DNA of 64,000 bases from Aurantiacibacter marinus (GTDB lineage Bacteria; Pseudomonadota; Alphaproteobacteria; Sphingomonadales; Sphingomonadaceae). Positions 1-6,765 of the stretch are shown here, one piece after another. Within the stretch, counting starts at the first letter, position 1, and every line of letters begins with the position of its first letter. The notes below the pieces were generated by a model that did no database searches, was not told the origin of the DNA, and saw nothing but the letters and a program-made list of their open reading frames with translations. The translations under genes and the position numbers were made by a program. The stretch covers positions 1,274,864 to 1,338,863 of the forward strand of contig NZ_LDCP01000001.1 in assembly GCF_001021555.1 (NCBI RefSeq), written 5' to 3'.

Positions 1-486
1 ATCGAAGCGGCGCGGGCATGGATTGCCGGCATCGTGGAAGAAGCCGAAGTCGGCAAGGTGTATGACGGCAAGGTCGTCAACATCGTTGATTTCGGTGCCT
101 TCGTGAACTTCATGGGCGGCAAGGACGGTCTCGTCCACGTGTCCGAAATGAAGAACGAGCGCGTCGAAAAAGTGACCGACGTCGTTTCCGAAGGGGACGA
201 AGTGAAGGTCAAGGTTCTTGAAATCGACCAGCGCGGCAAGGTTCGCCTGTCTATGCGGGTTGTCGATCAGGAAACCGGCGAGGAACTGGAAGACACCCGT
301 CCTCCCCGCGAAAGCAAGCCGCGCAGCGGCGGCGGCGGCGGTGGCGATCGTCGTGGCCCACGCAGCGGCGGCGGTGGCCGTGGTCCTCGCGGTGGCGGTG
401 ATCGTGGTCCTCGCGGCAACGATGGCGGCGGCAAGGACAGTGGCGGCAGTGCCGACCACATGCCTGCCTTCCTCAAGGACGACTAA
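1..486 (+). CDS. pnp: Polyribonucleotide nucleotidyltransferase (PNPase), C-terminal part
   Basis: Only the last 161 codons are present; the reading frame is open from base 1, so the gene starts outside the window. PNPase degrades RNA 3' to 5' by phosphorolysis and binds the RNase E degradosome. The visible part is the end of the KH region and a complete S1 RNA-binding domain ([20 protein letters not shown], then GLVHVSEM), followed by a low-complexity Gly/Arg tail of RGG/RGP type. An internal GTG at 34 is not the real start. An intrinsic terminator follows 25 bp after the stop. Identification is secure from the S1 sequence and its place at the end of a longer frame. Confidence 0.93.
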   Translation: MEAARAWIAGIVEEAEVGKVYDGKVVNIVDFGAFVNFMGGKDGLVHVSEMKNERVEKVTDVVSEGDEVKVKVLEIDQRGKVRLSMRVVDQETGEELEDTRPPRESKPRSGGGGGGDRRGPRSGGGGRGPRGGGDRGPRGNDGGGKDSGGSADHMPAFLKDD

Positions 487-510
487 TCGCGTCGACCATA
501 CTATAGGGAA

Positions 511-538
511 AGGGCCGCGAGCGATCGCGGCCCTTTTT
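511..538 (+). terminator. Rho-independent terminator of pnp
   Basis: A perfect 10-bp stem (AGGGCCGCGA at 511-520 with TCGCGGCCCT at 525-534), a GCGA loop and a run of T. It lies directly behind the pnp stop codon. Confidence 0.92.
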
Positions 539-653
539 CATGGCGGCGGGTTGTTCTCTGACAGCTAATCTGGGACTGTTGATCCGGGACTGCGTTGCTT
601 CCCCAAAACCGCGCAGGCTACCAATATGGGAACGAGGCAAACCGTTGTCTGCA

Positions 654-1748
654 ATGCTGGAGGATTTCCTGTTGGACGATAAGCCCCAAGTCACGCCCCG
701 CAGGCGAGCACCCTTGCGTGAACCGTTTTCACTTGGCGGGGAAACCGTCGAGGCGGGTGCGTCCCGTACGATCGATTTGCCTATCAGCCGCCTGTCCACA
801 CGCACTGAAATCAACATGCCTGTTCGGGTGCTGCATGGCACCAAGCCCGGGCCAACCCTGTTTGTCAGCGCTGCGGTGCATGGCAATGAGATCATCGGCG
901 TCGAGATGATCCGCCGGTTGCTGAAAAATGTATCGCCGAAGCGCATTGCCGGGACGCTGCTGTGTATTCCAGTGGTGAACGCATACGGTTTTACCGCACA
1001 CAGTCGTTATTTGCCTGATGGCCGCGATCTCAACCGCGTGTTTCCCGGAAACGAGCGTGGTTCTCTGGCAGCGCAGCTTGCCAATGTTTTCACAACAGAG
1101 ATTCTTGCGCGCAGTGATTACGGCATCGATCTGCATTCCGCTGGCATGAACCGCGAAAACTTGCCGCAAATCCGGTTTAGTCCGGATAATCTGGGTGCTT
1201 CTGCTTTGGCAGATGTCTTCGGCGCACCTGCAATTATTGCGTCGCCGCTCCGCCCCGGGTCGCTCCGCCAGACAGCGGACGAGGCGGGCTGCACAATGTT
1301 GCTGATGGAATCGGGAGAAGCGCTGCGGTTCAATGAATATGCCATTCGTATCGGCGTTCGCGGGATACTGCGCGTAATGGCTCACCTACAGATGGGCGTG
1401 CGCAAACAACCAGCACCTGCGGCAAGTGCAGTGCGCAGCGATGGCAGTCGCTGGGTTCGCGCAGAGCAAGGCGGCATATTCCGTGCGATGCGGAACACCG
1501 GCACAATGGTTCTTGAACATGAACAGATTGGCTATATCAGCGATCCCTTCGGCGACCACGATACCCCAGTCCTGGCGCCTCTCACGGGCCTGATAATAGG
1601 GCGCAGCGTCATGCCGGTCGTCAACCAGGGCGATGCGCTGATGCATATCGCCAGAGTGCGCATTCCGGGCACCGCCGATGCCCGCCTCACGGCGATTGAG
1701 GAAGCTACAATCGACGATCCCCTATTCGATGAAGACGAGATAATGTGA
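654..1748 (+). CDS. Succinylglutamate desuccinylase/aspartoacylase family protein
   Basis: A zinc carboxypeptidase-fold (M14-like) deacylase of the AstE/AspA family. The first zinc-binding motif appears as VHGNE and the later histidine as GIDLHSAG, with a DLNR motif between them, as usual in the family. The C-terminal third carries a small beta-rich domain. The reading frame extends to an ATG at 540, but that codon sits in the tail of the pnp terminator, so the ATG at 654 (MLEDFLLDD) is preferred. The stop lies 1 bp before the next gene, so the two are probably co-transcribed. The family includes N-acyl amino acid deacylases; the substrate cannot be told from sequence. Confidence 0.8.
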   Translation: MLEDFLLDDKPQVTPRRRAPLREPFSLGGETVEAGASRTIDLPISRLSTRTEINMPVRVLHGTKPGPTLFVSAAVHGNEIIGVEMIRRLLKNVSPKRIAGTLLCIPVVNAYGFTAHSRYLPDGRDLNRVFPGNERGSLAAQLANVFTTEILARSDYGIDLHSAGMNRENLPQIRFSPDNLGASALADVFGAPAIIASPLRPGSLRQTADEAGCTMLLMESGEALRFNEYAIRIGVRGILRVMAHLQMGVRKQPAPAASAVRSDGSRWVRAEQGGIFRAMRNTGTMVLEHEQIGYISDPFGDHDTPVLAPLTGLIIGRSVMPVVNQGDALMHIARVRIPGTADARLTAIEEATIDDPLFDEDEIM

Positions 1749-1749
1749 A

Positions 1750-2430
1750 ATGTTACCACGCGAAGAAATAGCAACTGCGCAGATACCCGGCGGCGATACG
1801 CTGACCCTCGTCAGCCATGGGCGTGACTTCATCATCATGCTCGGCCGGGATGAGCTGATGGGCACCAGGATGCAGTTCAGCGAAGAACAGCTTGCCCAGC
1901 TGACGCTGGAGCGGCTGGACGTGCCAGGTCCTCGCCTCCTGATTGGCGGATACGGCATGGGGTTCACGTACCGCGCTGCGCTGGAACATCTGCCTGAAGG
2001 CGGCAGTGTTATTGTGGCCGAAGTGGTGCCCGGTATTCTCGAATGGGCGAAGGGGCCGCTGGCGGATCTGACCGGCGAAAGCCTTTCCGATCCGCGCGGC
2101 GAAGTCGTACTGGCCGATGTCGCTGCGCTGATAGATGACGCAGTCGACGGCACAACGCCCCTGTTCGATGCGATCCTGCTGGATGTTGACAATGGGCCAG
2201 ATGGTATTGTGCGTGAAGGCAATGAACGGCTGTACACGCGCACCGGCATTGCCCGCATGCGCGATGCGCTGAAGCCCGGCGGGATCATCGCGATCTGGTC
2301 CGCCGCACCAGATCACAAGTTCACCGGCCGACTGCGTGATGCGCAATTGGATGTCGAAGTGCGCACCGTGCGTGCGCGCCCCAATAACAAGGGCCCGCAC
2401 CACACGATCTGGTTTGCGCGCCGGCGCTGA
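1750..2430 (+). CDS. Spermidine synthase-like SAM-dependent methyltransferase fold protein
   Basis: 226 residues with a Rossmann methyltransferase core. The glycine-rich loop reads LLIGGYGMGF (about residue 60), the acidic residue ending strand 2 is in VAEVVP, and an aspartate-rich strand-4 region reads FDAILLDVDNGPD, which matches the polyamine-synthase branch. The N-terminal beta-hairpin domain of true SpeE enzymes is short, so it may not make spermidine; it could be an uncharacterised methyl- or aminopropyl-transferase. It starts directly after the deacylase gene, suggesting translational coupling, and converges with the next gene. Confidence 0.72.
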   Translation: MLPREEIATAQIPGGDTLTLVSHGRDFIIMLGRDELMGTRMQFSEEQLAQLTLERLDVPGPRLLIGGYGMGFTYRAALEHLPEGGSVIVAEVVPGILEWAKGPLADLTGESLSDPRGEVVLADVAALIDDAVDGTTPLFDAILLDVDNGPDGIVREGNERLYTRTGIARMRDALKPGGIIAIWSAAPDHKFTGRLRDAQLDVEVRTVRARPNNKGPHHTIWFARRR

Positions 2431-2440
2431 TCAGTATTGC

Positions 2441-2959
2441 CTAGGCCTGCTTCATCCGCAGCGCGCCCATGTAATCCATTTTGCCGACCTTCAGGCCTTT
2501 CATGCGCAAAATGGCATAGGCAGTGGTCGCGTGGAAATAGAAGTTCGGTTGGCTGAAACTCAGCAGGAATTCCTCGCTCGCGAAGGGCAGATCAATCTTG
2601 GCGCGCTCGAATACGAACCGTGTCTCTCCGCCCACAAAGCTATCGATTTCGCCCTTCGAAATGGCGCGTAACGTATTTTCCGCGGCTCCTAGGTTCAGGC
2701 GCATTTGTTCAAGCCCTGTCGCGGGTTCTTCCATATCTGGAGAGAATGCGCCGCGCCGTACGCCCTCGATCGCACCCACCGAATGCACGACCATGCTTTT
2801 TACCTGATAGGCAAAAGGAAGCATGTCCTCGGCCATACGGGCCCCTGCCAGTTCCTCTTCCGGAATGTCGCAATCCTTGGCTTTCCCAATCCAGCCCTGT
2901 CCGGCTTTCAAAAGCTGGATCATCGACGGAATAGTGGCTTCATATAGAGAAAAAGACAT
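2441..2959 (-). CDS. DUF1993 family protein
   Basis: 172 residues, all-helical, with the features of DUF1993: an N-terminal MSFSLYEATIPSMIQLL helix and a C-terminal FYFHATTAYAILR motif. The family is related to DinB-type four-helix bundles; no biochemical role is established. The start at 2959 gives the usual N terminus; the longer frame upstream (to 3022) adds a tail unlike the family. It converges with the methyltransferase-like gene, 10 bp apart. No operon partner is visible. Confidence 0.75.
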   Translation of the reverse strand: MSFSLYEATIPSMIQLLKAGQGWIGKAKDCDIPEEELAGARMAEDMLPFAYQVKSMVVHSVGAIEGVRRGAFSPDMEEPATGLEQMRLNLGAAENTLRAISKGEIDSFVGGETRFVFERAKIDLPFASEEFLLSFSQPNFYFHATTAYAILRMKGLKVGKMDYMGALRMKQA

Positions 2960-3188
2960 GGACCTAAAGCTCCTGACAGCCGCGCAGGGACGCGCGATCA
3001 ATGTATTGGAACTTGCTGCCACTCGCTGCAGCTGTTTTCAAGCGTCCTGCGGGTTGCCGTACCAGCGCCAAAAGGGCAGTTAGCATTCAGCCGATTCGCC
3101 TTGGCTTGTCGCTCGCGAAATTGGCCACATCGAAATTCATGTTACAAATTAGGGCCTTATGTTCCACATTTGCGCCCCATACTGAAGC

Positions 3189-4055
3189 ATGACAAAAACA
3201 AGACCGAGTCAGTCCGCAATACTCTGCTTATCCAACAAGCGATTGACCGGTCGCATCACGCCGCTGTGTGGGGGTTTGGCGATGCAGGTAAATAATGACG
3301 CTATGACCAGGGCTCTCGGTGCGATCCGGGACGCGACTGATGTCGCTGGCTTGCGCACAGAGGTGATGCACGCCCTTGGATTGTGCGGGATTGACGCAGC
3401 CTTTTTTGTGGCGCCGCTGGCCCGCGATATGCGCGCCGGCCGCTTGCTGACCAACATGGGTTTCCCCCGTGTGTGGGAACGCCACTATCGTGCTCGCCTG
3501 CATTTTGTCGATCCGCTGCCCACATTGTCCTTTGATTTCAGCAATGCGTTTTTCTGGCCGGAAGATGTGCACAGCGGCAAACTCAGCAAGCAAGAACGCC
3601 GCTATATGGAAATTGCGTCGCAGTATGGATTGGCATGCGGAATAGGGGTTGCCTGCTACGGGCCTCATGGCAGAGCGGGTTTTCTTGGGACGGCCTGGAC
3701 TGGCGATATCCGTCCTTCCGATAATATCCTGCTGACCGTCCACCAGATCGGGCAGACATCGTTTCAGCGGTACTGCCAGATCATGCGCGAACACATCGAT
3801 ATAACGCCGCTGTCCAATCGCGAGCTGGAGGTGCTGGGCTGGATGTGTTCGGGCAAGAGCAATCCTGCGATGGCGGAAATCATCGGAGTCTCTCGATCAT
3901 CAATAGATGCGTATATCCGGCGGATCTTTGCCAAGTTGGGAACCACGGACCGCACTGCCGCCTGTGTGCGGGCCTATTCGCTGGGCCTGATTGCCAGCCA
4001 AGAGGTTGTAACACTTGTCGAAAAAGCGCGCGTGCGTGATGAGCCGCGCCGCTGA
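3189..4055 (+). CDS. LuxR-family transcriptional regulator with autoinducer-binding-type domain
   Basis: An N-terminal autoinducer-binding-like domain (roughly residues 50-200, with WxxHY and DPL elements in RVWERHYRARLHFVDPL) is followed by a GerE/LuxR helix-turn-helix (LSNRELEVLGWMCSGKS ... IGVSRSSIDAYIRRIFAKLG). It therefore probably binds a small acyl ligand and DNA. No luxI-type synthase is present in the window, so it is a LuxR solo here. The start is uncertain: ATG 3189 gives 288 residues, while ATG 3282 (MQVNNDAM) removes 31 residues that look unrelated to the domain. Its target is unknown; it lies outside the sugar locus. Confidence 0.8.
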   Translation: MTKTRPSQSAILCLSNKRLTGRITPLCGGLAMQVNNDAMTRALGAIRDATDVAGLRTEVMHALGLCGIDAAFFVAPLARDMRAGRLLTNMGFPRVWERHYRARLHFVDPLPTLSFDFSNAFFWPEDVHSGKLSKQERRYMEIASQYGLACGIGVACYGPHGRAGFLGTAWTGDIRPSDNILLTVHQIGQTSFQRYCQIMREHIDITPLSNRELEVLGWMCSGKSNPAMAEIIGVSRSSIDAYIRRIFAKLGTTDRTAACVRAYSLGLIASQEVVTLVEKARVRDEPRR

Positions 4056-4129
4056 CGGCACAGCTCAGGCGCAAGTGTAAAAAAGCGTAAATATCTGAGA
4101 TTCAAGCGATTGCGTAACATGACTATGAA

Positions 4130-4320
4130 GAACGTGGTCCGTATATGAACCTACAGAGGCGCTGGCTGAGGCTTCGGGTCGCACCGTGGACTCACAGCGC
4201 CTTGGCGTTTTGGAACCCACACCGGGACGCCAAATTATCTGCCGTGGACCTTCATAGGTCCGCAGCCGATACCTTACGAAGCGCCCTTTCGGAGCCCCCC
4301 TCCGAAAGGGCGCTTTTTTT
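4130..4320 (+). ncRNA. Candidate structured non-coding RNA, possibly 6S-like
   Basis: The stretch 4056-4406 holds no credible gene but ends in a strong plus-strand terminator. Just upstream lie nested complementary segments: GCTTCG 4171-4176 with CGAAGC 4277-4282, GTGGAC 4186-4191 with GTCCGC 4258-4263, and TTGGCGT 4202-4208 with ACGCCAA 4227-4233. An alternative hairpin GGACCT/AGGTCC (4246-4261) competes with the middle stem. A long rod with a central bubble and a small 3'-side hairpin is the general shape of 6S RNA, but no 6S sequence signature was recognised, so that name is a guess. The 5' end is estimated. Confidence 0.45.
4281..4320 (+). terminator. Strong rho-independent terminator of the candidate RNA
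   Basis: A 13-bp perfect stem (GCGCCCTTTCGGA 4281-4293 with TCCGAAAGGGCGC 4301-4313) followed by seven T. It is 226 bp behind the luxR-type gene, so it more likely ends the intervening RNA. Confidence 0.88.
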
Positions 4321-4336
4321 GCATTGAGCAGACGTG

Positions 4337-4372
4337 AAAAAACCCGCCGGTCAAATATGACACGGCGGGTTT
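4337..4372 (-). terminator. Rho-independent terminator of gcrA
   Basis: Read on the minus strand, AACCCGCCG (4371-4363) pairs with CGGCGGGTT (4349-4341) and is followed by a T run. It lies 35 bp after the gcrA stop. Confidence 0.85.
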
Positions 4373-4406
4373 GTTCCGGCCCGGTAGGCCATGATTTGCC
4401 GGTGAA

Positions 4407-5093
4407 TCAGCGCACGCGTGGGCCGCCAAACGGCAAAGGCGGTGGGGGACGGCGCGCACCCCGGGGCAGCTGTGCCTGATAGGCCCTTCCGCAATGTTCG
4501 ACGCAATAGGGGAAGCCGGGGTTCACCTTCACGCCGCAAAAGTGGAAGTCCGGTTCGCCCGGATGGCCCATCGGCCAGCGGCACACACGCTCATTCAAAT
4601 CCAGCAGGCTGGTTTTTTCAGCCATTTCGGGACTCGGCTTGGCGGGCACCAGGCGACGCGGAGGCGCCGGCGGGATGGGTGGCTGCTGGTCACCCGGTCC
4701 CTGACGCAGAAACCCGCCAGGGCCGTAAGACACGATTTTGGGAAGATCGTTCTGCTTGTTCGGCATCGGCTGGCTTGGAATGCCGGATTGGGCGGGAGAA
4801 GGGGTTGGCGCAGCACTAGGGGCAGCGGCAGGCGCCGCTTGCCGTGCCGGTGCGGCCGGCTTGCGCGCAGCAGGCTTCGCTGCGGGCGCTGCCGCCGCCT
4901 TCTTCTTGGCAGGCGCTTTCTTGGTGTCCTTGGCCTTCACAGGGCTTGGCCGCGCTTTCAGGCCGAGCCGGTGCGCTTTGCCGATCACTGCATTGCGTGA
5001 CACGCCGCCAAGTTGCTCTGCAATCTGGCTGGCAGTGGAGCCGCCCTCCCACATTTTGGTGAGCGTTCCAATGCGTTCTTCCGTCCAACTCAT
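4407..5093 (-). CDS. gcrA: GcrA cell cycle regulator
   Basis: 228 residues. The N terminus MSWTEERIGTLTKMWEGG followed by an HTH with SRNAVIGKAHRLGL is the signature of GcrA, the alphaproteobacterial regulator that works with sigma-70 at promoters carrying CcrM-methylated GANTC sites. An Ala/Pro/Lys-rich linker (about residues 50-130) separates it from a conserved C-terminal module with CRWPMGHPGEPDFHFCG and YCVEHCGRAY, Cys/His-rich elements typical of the family. The open frame runs far upstream, but the family start is the ATG at 5093; the extension is antisense to the divergent ABC permease. It has its own terminator. Confidence 0.95.
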   Translation of the reverse strand: MSWTEERIGTLTKMWEGGSTASQIAEQLGGVSRNAVIGKAHRLGLKARPSPVKAKDTKKAPAKKKAAAAPAAKPAARKPAAPARQAAPAAAPSAAPTPSPAQSGIPSQPMPNKQNDLPKIVSYGPGGFLRQGPGDQQPPIPPAPPRRLVPAKPSPEMAEKTSLLDLNERVCRWPMGHPGEPDFHFCGVKVNPGFPYCVEHCGRAYQAQLPRGARRPPPPLPFGGPRVR

Positions 5094-5186
5094 GCAATCT
5101 TGTCCAATCGTGTTCGTGCAGGCGCTTTTAAAAGCTGCGTGCCGTAATTCTTGCCAGTCCGCTCCGCTCAAGATAGGCGCACTCCC

Positions 5187-6089
5187 ATGGCTGAACAAGC
5201 ATCTGAAACCGCCGGAATGGGCAAAGCCGCTTCCGCCGAATTCGCGGGCACGCAAAACCGTGCCAAGCGCCAGTTCCCGCCAAAGGGGGAGCCCCAGATC
5301 ACCGGTATCAACCGGATCGGACTGTGGAGCCTCTATATTAAGGAGATTCGGCGCTTTCTCAAGGTGCAGACGCAGACTGTTTGGGCCCCTGCTGTCACGA
5401 CGCTGCTCTTCCTGGTGATTTTTACCGTCGCGCTCGGGCGTGAGGGGCGGGTAGTGCTGGGCGTTCCGTTCGGCACCTTCGTTGCGCCGGGGCTGATTAT
5501 GATGGGCATGATGCAGAACGCATTTGCCAATTCCAGCTTCAGCCTGCTGGCAGGAAAGATGCAAGGCACAATCATTGATCTGCTGATGCCGCCCATTTCC
5601 AATGCGGAGCTTATGCTGGGCATTGTCGCCGCAGCGGTGACGCGCGCAGTGCTGGTAGGCGGCGCGGTGGCGCTGGCAATGTGGCTTTATCCCGGCGTCG
5701 ATTTGCATGTCGCGCATCCATGGGCTGTCATCTGGTTCGGCTTGATGGGCGCGACAATGCTGGCGCTGTTTGGTTTTCTGGTGAGCATCTGGGCAGAAAA
5801 GTTCGACCACAATTCGGCGATCAGCAATTTTATTGTCGCCCCGCTCAGCCTTCTGTCGGGCACGTTTTACGTCATTTCCAACCTCTCGCCCTTTTTCCAG
5901 ACGATCAGCCGCGCGAACCCGTTTTTCTATATGATTTCCGGCTTCCGCTTCGGCTTCCTGGGTGAAAGCGACATCGGCAACACAAATACGGCGGTGCTGG
6001 GCGCAGCCATTGGCGTTGGTGTGCTGAATGTGGTGCTGGGCCTGCTTACCTACGCGGTTCTCAAAAGCGGCTGGAAGCTCAAAAGCTGA
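5187..6089 (+). CDS. ABC-2 type transporter permease
   Basis: 300 residues: a hydrophilic N terminus of about 60 residues, then about six membrane segments of the ABC-2 type (YadH/NodJ-like) family, with the family region SNFIVAPLSLLSGTFYVISN. Such permeases work with a separate ATPase to export lipids, polysaccharides or drugs. No ATPase gene lies beside it in this window, so its partner must be encoded elsewhere. ATG 5187 (MAEQASE) is taken as the start; an upstream frame to 5151 adds 12 residues. Substrate unknown. Confidence 0.85.
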   Translation: MAEQASETAGMGKAASAEFAGTQNRAKRQFPPKGEPQITGINRIGLWSLYIKEIRRFLKVQTQTVWAPAVTTLLFLVIFTVALGREGRVVLGVPFGTFVAPGLIMMGMMQNAFANSSFSLLAGKMQGTIIDLLMPPISNAELMLGIVAAAVTRAVLVGGAVALAMWLYPGVDLHVAHPWAVIWFGLMGATMLALFGFLVSIWAEKFDHNSAISNFIVAPLSLLSGTFYVISNLSPFFQTISRANPFFYMISGFRFGFLGESDIGNTNTAVLGAAIGVGVLNVVLGLLTYAVLKSGWKLKS

Positions 6090-6102
6090 TCGCGGAAGCC
6101 CG

Positions 6103-6483
6103 CTAGTGCGTGAGTGAGCGGCGCAAACGGTAGCGACTGCCTTGAAAGTCCTCGAACAATTGGCCGATTTGCGGATGGTCAATCGGCTCGCTAGCCAAAT
6201 CCATCAGCAAGTTCTGCTGACTGACATAGGCAACATAAGAACTTTCATCGTTTTCGGCGAGCAGATGATAGAACGGCTGATCGCGGCGCGGACGTTGGCC
6301 TTCCGGTATCTGTTCGTACCATTCTTCCGAATTGGCATAGACGGGGTCGATATCGAACACGACGCCGCGAAAATCATGGCTGCGGTGCCTTACAATGTCG
6401 CCAATGGCAAAGCGGGCTCGGGAACGGCGAGGTGCGTCCACCCGGCGTCCGGCGTGGGAAGAATAGAAATCGGCGCGGTCCAT
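6103..6483 (-). CDS. hspQ: Heat shock protein HspQ (YccV-like, hemimethylated-DNA-binding domain)
   Basis: 126 residues with the YccV/HspQ beta-barrel: ARFAIGDIVRHRSHDFRGVVFDIDP, then QPFYHLLAENDESSYVAYVSQQNL. In enterobacteria HspQ is a heat-shock protein that acts as a specificity factor for Lon and binds hemimethylated DNA. The start is ATG 6483 (MDRADFY); the open frame continues through the neighbouring tRNA on the opposite strand, which cannot be coding. It converges with the ABC permease gene. Confidence 0.88.
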   Translation of the reverse strand: MDRADFYSSHAGRRVDAPRRSRARFAIGDIVRHRSHDFRGVVFDIDPVYANSEEWYEQIPEGQRPRRDQPFYHLLAENDESSYVAYVSQQNLLMDLASEPIDHPQIGQLFEDFQGSRYRLRRSLTH

Positions 6484-6646
6484 GATAACAAATATAGGCG
6501 GGGAAGCTGTCACAACAAGGCGGACCTTCGGCCAATCACCGGTTTTTGGCTGCGAATGGCACACAAGGACTTGGCAAGCGTTCGCCCATCCGCTAACCGC
6601 CGCGCTCCTAAAAGGCCATGCGGGTAATCTCGCAACCTCATCTCGC

Positions 6647-6737
6647 GGAGAGGTGCCGGAGTGGTCGAACGGGGCAGTCTCGAAAACTGTTGAGCTCTTA
6701 TAGGGTTCCGAGGGTTCGAATCCCTCCCTCTCCGCCA
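6647..6737 (+). tRNA. tRNA-Ser (CGA anticodon)
   Basis: Acceptor stem GGAGAGG (6647-6653) pairs with CCTCTCC (6727-6733), discriminator G then encoded CCA (6735-6737). The anticodon loop in CAGTCTCGAAAACTG shows CGA. A long variable arm and the GGTTCGAATCC T-loop are present, as expected for a serine tRNA. It marks the border between core genes and the catabolic locus. Confidence 0.96.
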
Positions 6738-6765
6738 CTTACCAGCCGCCGAAACTCCGCACGCT

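Noticed and set aside
540..653. Upstream start for the aspartoacylase-like gene
   Set aside because: The ATG at 540 lies in the tail of the pnp terminator and the added 38 residues do not look like the family.
4145..4327. A 60-codon plus-strand open frame in the candidate RNA region
   Set aside because: No ribosome site, it runs through the terminator stem and T run, and shows no similarity to a known small protein.
4407..6182. A 591-codon minus-strand open frame covering gcrA and the antisense of the ABC permease
   Set aside because: Only the part from 5093 matches GcrA, with the family start MSWTEE; the upstream part is antisense to a clear membrane protein gene and has low-complexity composition.
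6713..6737. A second copy of the tRNA-Ser 3' end as an island attachment repeat
   Set aside because: No copy was noticed elsewhere in the window; if it exists it lies beyond the right edge.
6484..6738. N-terminal extension of hspQ through the tRNA-Ser region
   Set aside because: It would translate the antisense of a tRNA gene; the conserved HspQ domain starts after ATG 6483.
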